From Bacteroidota bacterium (GTDB taxonomy: Bacteria > Bacteroidota > Bacteroidia > B-17B0 > Aurantibacillaceae): DNA of 64,000 nucleotides. Where the stretch lies: positions 44,483 to 108,482 of the forward strand of contig JADBXZ010000036.1 in NCBI GenBank assembly GCA_020403265.1. Direction: 5' to 3'. A program made the translations under genes and the position numbers. This document shows positions 29,446 to 39,363 of the stretch, piece by piece. The notes under the pieces are model-generated. The model had not been told where the DNA came from. It was given only the letters and a program-made list of their open reading frames with translations, and did no database searches. How positions within the stretch are numbered: position 1 is the stretch's first letter; each line of letters starts with the position of its first letter.

Positions 29446-31017
29446 ATGAAAAAGATTTTTATCATTTTCTCTTTTTACACTCTAATTCTGAAGGGTCAAA
29501 TCCCAAATGTTTTAATTAGCAATGAATTGGAACCGGAAGAAGTTAGTATAGCCATTAACCCAAAAAACACAAATCAAGTAATTGCTGGTGCAAATATCAA
29601 TAGTGCCTACTATAGCCAAGACGCAGGAAAATCATGGCAAAGAACAACCGTCGTTTGTGCTCCATATGGTGTTTACGGAGACCCGGTAGTTTTTTGGGAT
29701 ACTGCTCAAAACGCCTATTTTATGCACCTTAGTCTTCCTAATCCTAAACTAACACCAGGTGGCAGCTGGATTGACAGAATAGTTACAAATAAGAGTACTA
29801 ATTTTGGACAAAATTATGATATCTGCACCGCAGTAGGCAAAAACGGCAGCAAGGTTCAAGATAAACATTGGGTGGCTGTAGACCCTTCAAACAATGTTAT
29901 TCATGCAAGCTGGACTCAATTTGATAAATACGAGAGTAAAAACAGAACTGATTCATCAATCATAAGGTACAGCAACAGTAAAGATGGCGGGCTAACATGG
30001 ACAGAACCCATCAGGATTAGTGCCTATGCTGGCGACTGCTTAGATAGCGACAGTACTGTAGAAGGCGCTGTACCGTGTATTGGGCCAAAAAGTCAAATTT
30101 ACATAGCTTGGGCAGGACCAAAAGGTTTATGTTTCAATAAAAGTTTGGATGGCGGAAAAACATTTTTAACAAAAGAAAAAATAATCAATCCCATAAAAAA
30201 TGGTTGGGACTATGAGGTTGATGGCATATTCAGAGCTAACGGATTACCATATACTGCTTGTGACAATAGTAAAAGCCAGTATAAAGGAAGAGTCTATATT
30301 TGTTGGAGTGATGAAAAAAATGGTGTAAAAAACAAGGATGTATTTTTAGTTTACAGCGACGATGAGGGAGAAAGCTGGAGTGATCCAATTTTAATCACTT
30401 ATCATCCCAACCATAAGGAGCAATTTATGCCCTGCTTAACGGTTGACCAAAGCACAGGTTATCTTTACATCATTTATTATAGCCGACAAAATTTTTTAAG
30501 TGGTGATTTAACTGATGTTTATCTGGCTGTAAGCAAAAATGGAGGCTTAAAGTTTGACCATTATAAATTAAATGATAAACCGTTCAATCCAAATAAACAG
30601 GTATTTTTTGGAGATTATATCGGTGTTAGCGCTGTTAATGGTGTCATCAGACCAATTTGGATGGAGCTTAATAATGCTAAATTAAGCATTTTAACCGCGT
30701 TGTTCAATGATAGCATTGCCTCGTTATACGACGTTATAAACTCGAAAAAGGAAATTGAATTAATCAATAAATCGATCAAATTTGAAGAAAAAATTAATTT
30801 AAGCCTTCAGTCGAAAATATCAACAAAAATAGATGTTGCCATCTATGATGCATTAAAACCATCAAGTGAAATAGTTGTATTAAAGAACAAGAAAATTAAA
30901 AAAGGTAACAATAGATTGTTAATTGATACCAAAAAATTGAACCTTACCAAAGGTACTTATGTTATATTTTTATATTATAATAATACTCAACACTACTATT
31001 GGATTTTAGAAGAATAA
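29446..31017 (+). CDS. Secreted BNR-repeat (sialidase-like) protein
   Basis: The 523-residue protein has a short signal peptide (FIIFSFYTLILKGQ) and a six-bladed propeller with Asp-box motifs: YYSQDAGKSW, SKDGGLTWTEP, KSLDGGKTF, SDDEGESWSDP and SKNGGLKF. These are typical of BNR/sialidase-fold proteins. The sialidase arginine triad cannot be assigned by eye, so enzymatic activity is uncertain. No T9SS domain is present; instead the next gene, overlapping by 19 bases, encodes one. Confidence 0.8.
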   Translation: MKKIFIIFSFYTLILKGQIPNVLISNELEPEEVSIAINPKNTNQVIAGANINSAYYSQDAGKSWQRTTVVCAPYGVYGDPVVFWDTAQNAYFMHLSLPNPKLTPGGSWIDRIVTNKSTNFGQNYDICTAVGKNGSKVQDKHWVAVDPSNNVIHASWTQFDKYESKNRTDSSIIRYSNSKDGGLTWTEPIRISAYAGDCLDSDSTVEGAVPCIGPKSQIYIAWAGPKGLCFNKSLDGGKTFLTKEKIINPIKNGWDYEVDGIFRANGLPYTACDNSKSQYKGRVYICWSDEKNGVKNKDVFLVYSDDEGESWSDPILITYHPNHKEQFMPCLTVDQSTGYLYIIYYSRQNFLSGDLTDVYLAVSKNGGLKFDHYKLNDKPFNPNKQVFFGDYIGVSAVNGVIRPIWMELNNAKLSILTALFNDSIASLYDVINSKKEIELINKSIKFEEKINLSLQSKISTKIDVAIYDALKPSSEIVVLKNKKIKKGNNRLLIDTKKLNLTKGTYVIFLYYNNTQHYYWILEE

Positions 31018-31643
31018 ATAAATGTTTTTTAACAATAATCTTAAGTACTGCTTTTGTTGCTGCATTTGCCAACAGAATTATTAATTTTAACCTTTACAAC
31101 GTTAACGGCAGTGTGGATGTTAGATTTTCCATTTCAAAAGGAGTGCCATGTAACGGATACAGAATTTGGCATAGTGTAGATTCGCTTAACTTTTTTCAGG
31201 TTTTTGAAGACCCGGGAATTTGTGGCTCATCAACAGAAGAAGTGAGTCGGAATTTTTTGCATGGCGGGATTAGCGCCGGAATAACCCATTATTATAAAGT
31301 TGAACTCATTGGCACCGAAACATCACCCATTAAACGAATTTATTTAGAATTACCCAACCAATTACAATTACGTGTGTATCCTAACCCTTTAATTGATTTA
31401 ATTAATCCGCTTACTATACAAATAATTAGTTCTTCCGGTGCAACCGGCAATGCACCGTTAAGCAAAGTGCTTGGTTACATATACAATAGCAATGGCTCAC
31501 CGGTTCAATCACTCGAGTTAATTTTGAGCAATGGATTAACCACTATTTCATTGAATGACCTTAAAGATGGTTTGTATATTATTTGGTTAACTGATAATGA
31601 AAGAATTTATCGTAGTAAATTTTTCGTTCAAAGAAAGAATTAA
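30999..31643 (+). CDS. Small secreted protein with T9SS type A sorting domain
   Basis: The 214-residue protein starts with a non-ATG codon (TTG at 30999, within the end of the BNR gene). A signal peptide (FLTIILSTAFVAAFAN) is followed by a domain of about 100 residues (VDVRFSISKGVPCNGYRIWHS) resembling a fibronectin-III fold. A type A sorting domain from LRVYPNPLIDLINPL to the C-terminal FFVQRKN ends the protein. Since the BNR protein lacks a sorting signal, this protein might carry it to the surface as a partner. Confidence 0.7.
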   Translation: MDFRRINKCFLTIILSTAFVAAFANRIINFNLYNVNGSVDVRFSISKGVPCNGYRIWHSVDSLNFFQVFEDPGICGSSTEEVSRNFLHGGISAGITHYYKVELIGTETSPIKRIYLELPNQLQLRVYPNPLIDLINPLTIQIISSSGATGNAPLSKVLGYIYNSNGSPVQSLELILSNGLTTISLNDLKDGLYIIWLTDNERIYRSKFFVQRKN

Positions 31644-31648
31644 TTAAT

Positions 31649-32026
31649 ATGGAAGTTCGTGCTGACACTTATCTTTGGGCCATAAGAATGTATAAAAGCA
31701 GAACCATAGCTGGTGAAGCAATTAAAGGTGGTAAAGTTAAGTTAGATGGTAGCAACTTTAAGCCAAGCCATATCGTAAAAATTGGTGAAACTTATTCTTT
31801 AACAATTGGTGAAACTAAAAAAGTAATTGTAGTAGTTAATCTAGTAGATAAACGCGGAAGTTTTGAAATAGCAAAACAATTTTACTTGGATAAATCGGAA
31901 CCAATTAATAATTCAGAAAAGTTACCCAGTGCATTTTTTAAAGTTAATTTAAAACGAGACAAAGGAGAAGGTAGACCCACCAAAAAAGACAGACGTGATC
32001 TCAGTGATTTTGGTTGGAATACATGA
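31649..32026 (+). CDS. S4-domain RNA-binding protein (Hsp15-like)
   Basis: The 125-residue protein begins with an S4 domain (RADTYLWAIRMYKSRTIAGEAIKGGKVKLDG, given here as its main strands: RADTYLWAIRMYKSRT and AIKGGKVKLDG) and ends in a basic tail (KGEGRPTKKDRRDLSDFGW), as in Hsp15/HslR. That protein rescues 50S subunits carrying a nascent chain after heat shock. The gene starts six bases after the T9SS gene and converges with the giant adhesin gene with only one base between stops. Confidence 0.88.
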   Translation: MEVRADTYLWAIRMYKSRTIAGEAIKGGKVKLDGSNFKPSHIVKIGETYSLTIGETKKVIVVVNLVDKRGSFEIAKQFYLDKSEPINNSEKLPSAFFKVNLKRDKGEGRPTKKDRRDLSDFGWNT

Positions 32027-32027
32027 A

Positions 32028-35000
32028 CTAACGTAGAACTGTTACATGCCCTGTTCTCGTAATATGTTTACCATTTATTAATTTGGAAGTAATTTTATAA
32101 GTATAAATACCTTGTTCTACTAAAGTCCCTTTAAATTTCGCATCCCAACTATCCTCTGATCCATTCATAGTTTTTAACAGAATACCCCATCTGTCAAAAA
32201 TCAAGCACTGAAAGCTTTCAACGCATAAACCGCCAATAATTTTAAACTCATCATTCACCCCATCTGCATTCGGCGTAAACGCATTCGGTATAAACAAATC
32301 AGGATTGGAGCAACCACTCTCTACAGGATAGTATAGTGTGTCGCGACAGCCGTAGCTATCAGACGCAATTAGTGCAACTAAATATTTACCGGGCGTTTCA
32401 AACATACCGGAAACTATATTAGTGTTATTAAAAGTTTGCCCATTACTTAAATCCCAGTAAATATTATTATATCCAATTGAGGTGTTTGTGAAAGTTAAAC
32501 TTCCAGGGTATTCAACATAATTACTTTCTGCTGCTAACCCAGCATTTAAAGAACTAACATTAACCTGAATATTCGTAAAAGTTGAACAAGCACCAGAATA
32601 ACCCTTAATATTGACAGTTACACTTTTGGTTGGAACGAAGGTAAGCGGATTACCTAAATAATAATTACCATCATACGTCCATTCAAATGAATTAGCACCT
32701 GAACCATAAATTGTTAAAGGAGTGTTTGGACAGACCTGAGGATTTAAATTTGTAGTAATTGTTGGAGTATTATCGACAATTACAGAAATGCTTGCAGTTG
32801 ATATACACCCATTGTTTATAGATGAAGTTGCGTAAAAAACAGTACTTAATGTTGGAGATACTATTATCGTATTCCCTATTATTCCACCTGGTTGCCAGGT
32901 GTAATTCGAAGACCCAATTGCAGAAATAGCTAACGTATTACCTTTGCATATATTTAAAGAACTTGCTTGCAAAGTTAATATCGGAGCAGGGCTTACAAAA
33001 ACAGTATTGTTAGCTACTACTGTGCAACCTGCAGCAGTAAACACTTGTAGTGTGTAGGTTGCATTCGTATTAGGATTAACTGTAATGCTTGGAGTAGTTG
33101 CACCGGTATTCCATAAATAGCTTACACCGGCAAAATTTGTACCTATTGTCACTTGTTGCCCTTCACAAATGGTTGGCGAATTCATGTTGAAACTCCCGCC
33201 ACTTGTTACCGAAACATTTGATACAGCCTGAGAGGTACAACTTCCATTTGCCCCAATAACCGTGTAACTGGCGTTAGCTAATGGCGAAACCGCTATACTG
33301 TTACTTGTACTTCCTGAACCTATCCATGTATAGGATGTTGCGCCGGAAGCAGTGATCACGGTAGATCCTCCAGCACAAATGTTTGCATTAGCCAAATTAA
33401 TAGTTGGAGGATTGTTTACCACAACCGGGACAGTGGTACTTTGCGCACAATTTGGTCCGTTAGTAGCAAACACACTGTAAAGTGTAGTTACTGTTGGCGT
33501 CACCACAATGGAGGAAGAATTAGAACCGGTGTTCCATGTATAACTTGTAGCACCAACAACGGTAAGGGTTTCAGATTGTCCGGCGCAAATTACTCCCGCA
33601 CTAAAGTTAACCGAAGGAGATGGAATAACCAGTACCTCTGCTGTTGCAGATCCCACGCAACCACCAAAATTTGCCGTTACCGTGTAAACTACTGTTGAAA
33701 TTGGCGTAACATTAATAAAATTTGTAGTTGCACCATTACTCCAAACAAAGTTCGTTCCTGTTGTAACTGGTGTTAAAATTGCCTGCCCAGGAGGACATAA
33801 TGTTGCTGAGTTAACTGAAACTGTTAATACCGTTCCAACGCTAACAGCAATGGAGGCAGAAGAAGAACAACCATTTGTTACCCCTTGTACATTATAAACA
33901 GTGTTTGTTACTGGAACTTCAAGTAACGTATTTCCCGGAGTTACACCATTCCATGTGTAGCTTGTTGCGCCACTGGCGGTGAAAGTTGCAGCTTGACCCG
34001 TACAGACGCTTGGCGTACCTACAATCGTAATTGTAGGATTTGAATTAACCGTGACTGTAGCATTACTAACTGAACTACAGCCAGACGAAGTTCCCGTAAA
34101 AGAATATACACTTGTTGTATTAGGGCTAACTGTTATCGTTGAAACTGTAGACCCATCGTACCAAACATAAGAACCTGCGCCATTAGCAGTAAGTGTGGCA
34201 GTTTGTGAATTACAAATTGTTGAATTGTTAACCGATAATGTAGGACTTGGATTAACAACAACAACTGCTGTATTGGTTACCACACAACCTGCAATAGCTG
34301 CATTAACAACATAGCTTGAAGTTACAACCGGGTTTATAGTAATACTTTGAGTTAAGGCGCCTGTACTCCATGTATAACCAAGTGCTGCAGCAGCAGAAAC
34401 AGTGGCTGTTTGCCCGGCACAAATAGTAGAACCAAATACATTAATATTGCCCGAACTATTTACAGTTACGCTCGCTGTTATCGTACTTGTACATCCTGAA
34501 ATACCGCCGGTTACAGTATAAACTGTATTAGCAGCCGGAGAAACTGATATAGAAGATGAAGTTGCGCCTGTACTCCATGTATAATTTGTAGCGCCACTCG
34601 CTGATATAGTAGCTGTTTGACCAGAACAAATTGTACTGTTTGCAACTGTTAAAGTGGGGCCATTAGTCACTGTAATTAAAACAGGAATTCGATATACTCC
34701 AGGACACATACTGGCAAATACGGTATATGTACCGGGTGTTGTAAAAACCGATGTGGTAAATGCAGCACCGCTACCTAGTTGTGTTGGACCAACGATATTA
34801 TTGTACCAAAAAAAACTGGCTGTTGGATCATTAGATATTGCATTTAGCGTTGCAGCATTATTTACGCAAACTGTTACGTTAGAGGCTCCGATTGTGTAAT
34901 TTGGGACCACTTGATTACTTAAGCCACTGTTTCCGTTGGTAGCACCATTAACCGGAAAATTAGCGATGATTTGCGCACTTCCCAACCCACTCATGGTTCC

Positions 35001-36476
35001 ACTGTTTCCACCATTAACGGTTTGAACAGGGGCACCGGCCGTTATGGCTATATAACCGCCGCCGCCGCCGCCGCCGGGACCAAAAGCAGTTGAAGTACCT
35101 CCAAAACCACCTCCCATCACTACATTTCCGCCTTGTCCACCATTTGCCCTCAAAGTAACGCCAGTTACATTAGCTGAGGTGGATATTAAGATGGTTCCGC
35201 CACCACCACCGCCGCCACCAGAATCATCTCCGCCCAAGGTAAAGCCACTTCCGTTAGAAGTAGATGTGCCATTATTTCCATTACTAATAATAAATCCGGC
35301 TCCGGATACCGTTCCGTAAGTGAGCATGTATATTAAACCACCGCCTCTGCCACCATGTCCGCCGGTATTGCCATTTGTAACGATATTATTAACATGTCCG
35401 GCTCCTCCTCCTCCACCAAAAAAAATTCTTCCGGTTGTATAATCCAAACATCTTCCTCCATGACCACCGTGCCTTGGCCTATTGGCTCCGCCCCATGCAG
35501 TATTTCCCGGCCCATTTGTATTGGGGTTAAGATTATTACCGGAAAAGCCATATCCACCTTTTCCTCCGCCCGGAGAAACGATTGCGGCCCGCCCAGGAAA
35601 CTCCAAATTGAATGCAACGGCATAGGCAGGATTACAAACACCGTAACCGGACCAGTTGGCTAACGAACCAGCATTAGAACCTCCACCTCCTGCACAATTA
35701 TGTGAGTTTCCGCCTCCACCGCCGTTTGCCGGCGCTCCTTTTGCAAATGCACCGCCATAAAAAGCAATATAATCGGCAGCAGAACCTGCAATGCTTTCTC
35801 CTTTTTCTCCGCCTTCGTTTACACCGCCACCATTATCTACAAATCTCAAACCACCAAACGTGCCATTATTGGAAGCTAAACCTCCACGAAACCCTAGGCC
35901 GGTTGCTACAACAGAACCATTAATAACACTGGCACCATTTACCTCTACTGATACAATACCCCCTATGGTTCCATTCCACGGATCGCCTGTTAATATGGAT
36001 CCCGCATTTACGGTAAGTGCACTATATCGAGGTACACGCACCACTTGTGTTTTGGAATTAACTGTTGTATAACTATTTTTCAAGCCACAGTCTAGTTGAA
36101 TAGAGGTACCATTTGGAATGGCAAATACCTGCCCAAACTCGTAATTCCCGCAATTTTGATAAGATAATATTTCTCCGTAAGTAGAATCTTGACCTGGAGG
36201 GGCGGCAAAGGTTTTCATATTTATACCTTGAACCTGAATAATCATGACTAAATCACCAACTTGCAAGTTGCCCGCAAAACGGCCATTCGCATTTAAATTA
36301 CTATTGGCAACACTAATAATGTTTGTTCCTGCAACCGCATTTGCTGTAAGAGCGGTGTACTCATTAACCGTAGAACTTGGAGTCGAGAACACTACAGCAC
36401 CATGTTTACCTCTTTGAGCAAAGAATGAATTAATAATCCCTAAAACTAGAATTGCTACTGTGTAAAATCTAATCAT
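32028..36476 (-). CDS. Giant secreted adhesin-like protein with T9SS type B (gliding-associated) C-terminus
   Basis: The 1482-residue protein has a signal peptide ending near FFAQ. A glycine-rich region (about 170-480, with GGGGG stretches, one coded by a (CCG)7 triplet tract at 35056-35076) follows. About eleven Ig-like repeats of 70 residues come next, each of the form xICxGQTxTxxAxGATxYxW...TVYTV...C. A PKD-like domain (about 1305-1380) and a type B sorting domain (IPNAFTPNADGVNDEFKI, then IFDRWG, to the end) complete it. Type B domains direct SprB-like filaments to the cell surface. It probably serves adhesion or gliding. Confidence 0.88.
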   Translation of the reverse strand: MIRFYTVAILVLGIINSFFAQRGKHGAVVFSTPSSTVNEYTALTANAVAGTNIISVANSNLNANGRFAGNLQVGDLVMIIQVQGINMKTFAAPPGQDSTYGEILSYQNCGNYEFGQVFAIPNGTSIQLDCGLKNSYTTVNSKTQVVRVPRYSALTVNAGSILTGDPWNGTIGGIVSVEVNGASVINGSVVATGLGFRGGLASNNGTFGGLRFVDNGGGVNEGGEKGESIAGSAADYIAFYGGAFAKGAPANGGGGGNSHNCAGGGGSNAGSLANWSGYGVCNPAYAVAFNLEFPGRAAIVSPGGGKGGYGFSGNNLNPNTNGPGNTAWGGANRPRHGGHGGRCLDYTTGRIFFGGGGGAGHVNNIVTNGNTGGHGGRGGGLIYMLTYGTVSGAGFIISNGNNGTSTSNGSGFTLGGDDSGGGGGGGGTILISTSANVTGVTLRANGGQGGNVVMGGGFGGTSTAFGPGGGGGGGYIAITAGAPVQTVNGGNSGTMSGLGSAQIIANFPVNGATNGNSGLSNQVVPNYTIGASNVTVCVNNAATLNAISNDPTASFFWYNNIVGPTQLGSGAAFTTSVFTTPGTYTVFASMCPGVYRIPVLITVTNGPTLTVANSTICSGQTATISASGATNYTWSTGATSSSISVSPAANTVYTVTGGISGCTSTITASVTVNSSGNINVFGSTICAGQTATVSAAAALGYTWSTGALTQSITINPVVTSSYVVNAAIAGCVVTNTAVVVVNPSPTLSVNNSTICNSQTATLTANGAGSYVWYDGSTVSTITVSPNTTSVYSFTGTSSGCSSVSNATVTVNSNPTITIVGTPSVCTGQAATFTASGATSYTWNGVTPGNTLLEVPVTNTVYNVQGVTNGCSSSASIAVSVGTVLTVSVNSATLCPPGQAILTPVTTGTNFVWSNGATTNFINVTPISTVVYTVTANFGGCVGSATAEVLVIPSPSVNFSAGVICAGQSETLTVVGATSYTWNTGSNSSSIVVTPTVTTLYSVFATNGPNCAQSTTVPVVVNNPPTINLANANICAGGSTVITASGATSYTWIGSGSTSNSIAVSPLANASYTVIGANGSCTSQAVSNVSVTSGGSFNMNSPTICEGQQVTIGTNFAGVSYLWNTGATTPSITVNPNTNATYTLQVFTAAGCTVVANNTVFVSPAPILTLQASSLNICKGNTLAISAIGSSNYTWQPGGIIGNTIIVSPTLSTVFYATSSINNGCISTASISVIVDNTPTITTNLNPQVCPNTPLTIYGSGANSFEWTYDGNYYLGNPLTFVPTKSVTVNIKGYSGACSTFTNIQVNVSSLNAGLAAESNYVEYPGSLTFTNTSIGYNNIYWDLSNGQTFNNTNIVSGMFETPGKYLVALIASDSYGCRDTLYYPVESGCSNPDLFIPNAFTPNADGVNDEFKIIGGLCVESFQCLIFDRWGILLKTMNGSEDSWDAKFKGTLVEQGIYTYKITSKLINGKHITRTGHVTVLR
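32555..34905 (-). repeat. About eleven tandem Ig-like repeats of roughly 70 codons
   Basis: Within the giant adhesin gene the translated block recurs with conserved elements ICxGQ, a YTW(S/N)TGA turn and a paired cysteine about 45 residues after the first. The two cysteines per repeat suggest one disulfide each. DNA identity between repeats is moderate, so unequal crossing over is probably not recent. Confidence 0.75.
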
Positions 36477-36594
36477 ATCAACCTAACAAAAATAATCAAA
36501 TTTTTGCGGGTAAATCGTACCTTTACTCATTAGTTACGACCGTTCAAAAACTAAAAACCATTATATTTTTATAAATAACCTATTTCGACTAAAA

Positions 36595-38244
36595 GTGACC
36601 TACGACCTCGATAATTTTGAAGAACAGTTCAATGAGAAAATTCTTAATAATGGCCTTAAACTTTTTAAATCACCTTACACCCAAATTACAAAGGAGAGAA
36701 ATAATATAAAATTTGAGTATAAGAAGACAATTTTTGATATTTCAATCAAACGTACCGGTAATAAGTTACATACGAACTGTAGTTGTAAAAAATTACAATG
36801 CGAACATATAGCTGCATTATTGTTTTTTTTTAATAAAGACAAGTTTAATTTAATAACAAAATCGCGTAAAAAATCATTAAAATCTACCTTTCATAAATCG
36901 TCCAACTTTAAAACAAAATTAACTATACCTGAGCTACTCGCTGAATTAGATTCGAAAAAATTACTTCAAATTCTGAACGAAATTGCATTAAAAAACGAAA
37001 ACATAGACATTCAGATCCGAGCCAATTTTGCAACCAGCAAAAATCATAGTCCATATGAATTACTCGAATTGAAAATTCAAAATGTTCTTTTTGACAATAA
37101 AGAAAATGAAAGCGAATCAAAAATTGACACCTATCATTTAACGCAAATCATAATTAAGTTACAAGAGAATTTCGCGGGTACTGGTATTGTTAAATTTTAT
37201 TTTAACTGTGCTCATATTCTATTTAATATCTATTCAAAAAAGCAAAAACATTGGCTAAAAGTAGTAGTTGAAACATTTTGTGATGAGGCCTTTTCAAAAG
37301 TTTCAATTTCGGAATTAAAATCGAACGGTTTTCAATTGACAGAACTATTGGATAATTATGAACGAAAAATTAAACCAAACAAGGACAAACTGATTAACAG
37401 ATTCTACATAAGGTGCTTGTGGGCAGCAGATAGCAACGTGGTAGCAAAATCTTTAAACTCATTTGAAAATGCTATCATCAAACAGAAACAAGTATGGTTA
37501 GATTCAAAGCTTAACCTAAATATTTTACAATTCATTTTATCTCATAAAAAAGGTTCCATAAAAAAAAATATTGAAACGGGTCTCGAAATCAAACTAGCGG
37601 CCACAATTGCATTACTAGAAATGGAACCAAAAAAGGCTAATCAGCTCTTAATGCAATTAATACATGAAGGATCAAATTTCATCTTTAGCAATTATTCAAT
37701 TAGTTCTCGTATTTATCAATTGCTGAAACTACATTCGCTTGATGTAACTTTAAAAGTTTATCTTTTAACTTCTTTTAAGACAGAATGTGATTTCAAGGAA
37801 GATTATTTGGTGGAATTTGATCGATTAATCAAAAATAAAAAGGAAAGATTACAAGAAATCATTTCAATAATCGATTTTTGGTTTGCACTCAAAAATCCAA
37901 TGTTTATAAATCCTATACTTGAACTTTCTACCAGATACCAACTGAAGGAAATGTTATTAAAAATTTTAAAATCGAACATCGTAGCATTTACATCATTTAA
38001 AAAATTGCTTTTGAGTCAAAATAGTTTTCCGTTCAAAGAGATGGAAGATATATTCATTGAATCAATTATTCGAAAAGTGAACCAAACAACTTCAAATACT
38101 TCGCAAGAGAGAATATTCCTTGAATTACAAGAAATATTAATCCATTTGAACATTGTTAATGATAAACTGTTTTATAAAAAGCTATACAATAAAAGGTTTC
38201 AAAACAATTACTTCTTTAAACTAGTTGAAAAAGAACTTGAATAA
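36595..38244 (+). CDS. SWIM zinc-finger protein
   Basis: The 549-residue protein starts with GTG at 36595, since no ATG fits. Near the N-terminus CSCKKLQCEHIAALLFF (residues about 60-76) forms a CxCx(n)CxH SWIM zinc finger, which binds DNA or protein. The remaining 450 residues are helical and rich in Lys, Leu and Ile, without a recognised domain. SWIM proteins often sit beside SNF2 helicases, but none is present here. The function is unknown. Confidence 0.72.
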   Translation: MTYDLDNFEEQFNEKILNNGLKLFKSPYTQITKERNNIKFEYKKTIFDISIKRTGNKLHTNCSCKKLQCEHIAALLFFFNKDKFNLITKSRKKSLKSTFHKSSNFKTKLTIPELLAELDSKKLLQILNEIALKNENIDIQIRANFATSKNHSPYELLELKIQNVLFDNKENESESKIDTYHLTQIIIKLQENFAGTGIVKFYFNCAHILFNIYSKKQKHWLKVVVETFCDEAFSKVSISELKSNGFQLTELLDNYERKIKPNKDKLINRFYIRCLWAADSNVVAKSLNSFENAIIKQKQVWLDSKLNLNILQFILSHKKGSIKKNIETGLEIKLAATIALLEMEPKKANQLLMQLIHEGSNFIFSNYSISSRIYQLLKLHSLDVTLKVYLLTSFKTECDFKEDYLVEFDRLIKNKKERLQEIISIIDFWFALKNPMFINPILELSTRYQLKEMLLKILKSNIVAFTSFKKLLLSQNSFPFKEMEDIFIESIIRKVNQTTSNTSQERIFLELQEILIHLNIVNDKLFYKKLYNKRFQNNYFFKLVEKELE

Positions 38245-38283
38245 ATCTAAAAATCATATAGCCTAATTACTTAATTTTACATC

Positions 38284-39363
38284 ATGAACATAACCACAGA
38301 ACAAGTCATCAATGCCCTTAGATATGTTGACGATCCGGATTTAAAGAAAGACTTAATCACCTTAAACATGGTGAAAGATATTGAGGTCAAAGGCAATCAA
38401 GTTTCTTTTACAGTAGTTCTAACAACTCCAGCTTGTCCAATGAAAGATATGATTCATAATGCCTGCACGAATGCTATTTTACATTACGTTAGTAAAGATG
38501 CTATTGTAAAAATAAATATGACAGCGCAAGTTACAAGCAAAAAAGAAAAAGATGAAACAACCCTTAAAGATGTAAAAAACATTATTGCAGTTGCAAGTGG
38601 TAAAGGTGGTGTAGGTAAGAGTACAATTGCAGCCAATTTGGCTTTGGGGTTAAGTAAACAAGGTGCTAAAGTTGGATTGGTTGACGCAGACATTTATGGT
38701 CCTTCACAACATATCATGTTCGGTGTTGAACGTGAAAGCCCGGGTCCAGGGGAATTTAACGGCCAAAAAAAGATGTCGCCGGTCATAAGTTATGGCGTAA
38801 AACTCAATTCCATAGGTTTTATGGCGGCACCTCACCAAGCAATTGCCCTAAGGGGTCCAATGGCAACCAAAGCACTTAACCAACTATTTTACGACACTGT
38901 ATGGGGAGAATTAGACTATTTAATTGTTGATTTACCTCCAGGAACAGGAGATATTCAAATCAGCTTATGTAGTTCAATCCCTGTAACAGGTGCAGTAGTA
39001 GTTTGTACACCACAAGCCGTTGCGATAAGCGATGCCAGAAAGGGAATTTCCTTGTTTCAACTTGAACAATTAAATATTCCCGTACTTGGACTCATAGAAA
39101 ATATGGCTTGGTTTACACCTGCGGAATTACCTGAAAACAAATATTACATATTCGGAAAAGATGGCGTTAAAGACTTAAGTGAAGAATTAAATCTTCCTTT
39201 GTTAGCTCAAATTCCATTGGTTCAAAGTGTAAGAGAGGCTGCTGATATTGGTAGACCAGCCGTATTGCAAGATAACACTGATTTATCACTTGCGTTTATT
39301 GAAGTTGCACAAAATGTAGCTCAACAAGTTGCCATTCAAAACAGTCAATTAATTTTAAACTAA
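38284..39363 (+). CDS. mrp: Mrp/NBP35-type iron-sulfur carrier ATPase
   Basis: The 359-residue cytosolic protein carries an N-terminal MIP18 (DUF59) domain (1-85, with LTTPACPMKDMI). A P-loop ATPase follows with the deviant Walker A ASGKGGVGKSTIAANLA (about 101-117) and the segments DADIYGPSQ and VDLPPGTGDIQI. Mrp proteins deliver iron-sulfur clusters. The CxxC usually found after the ENM motif is absent (ENMAWFTPAELPENKYYIFG), as I remember from other Bacteroidota. The stop overlaps the next start (TAATG). Confidence 0.93.
   Translation: MNITTEQVINALRYVDDPDLKKDLITLNMVKDIEVKGNQVSFTVVLTTPACPMKDMIHNACTNAILHYVSKDAIVKINMTAQVTSKKEKDETTLKDVKNIIAVASGKGGVGKSTIAANLALGLSKQGAKVGLVDADIYGPSQHIMFGVERESPGPGEFNGQKKMSPVISYGVKLNSIGFMAAPHQAIALRGPMATKALNQLFYDTVWGELDYLIVDLPPGTGDIQISLCSSIPVTGAVVVCTPQAVAISDARKGISLFQLEQLNIPVLGLIENMAWFTPAELPENKYYIFGKDGVKDLSEELNLPLLAQIPLVQSVREAADIGRPAVLQDNTDLSLAFIEVAQNVAQQVAIQNSQLILN

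Noticed and set aside
35056..35076. (CCG)7 tract as a phase-variation site
   Set aside because: The unit is three bases, so length changes only alter the number of glycines and do not shift the frame.
38284..39363. Missing CxxC in Mrp
   Set aside because: The ENMAWFTPxELP form is, as far as I remember, common in Bacteroidota, so it is probably not a local defect.
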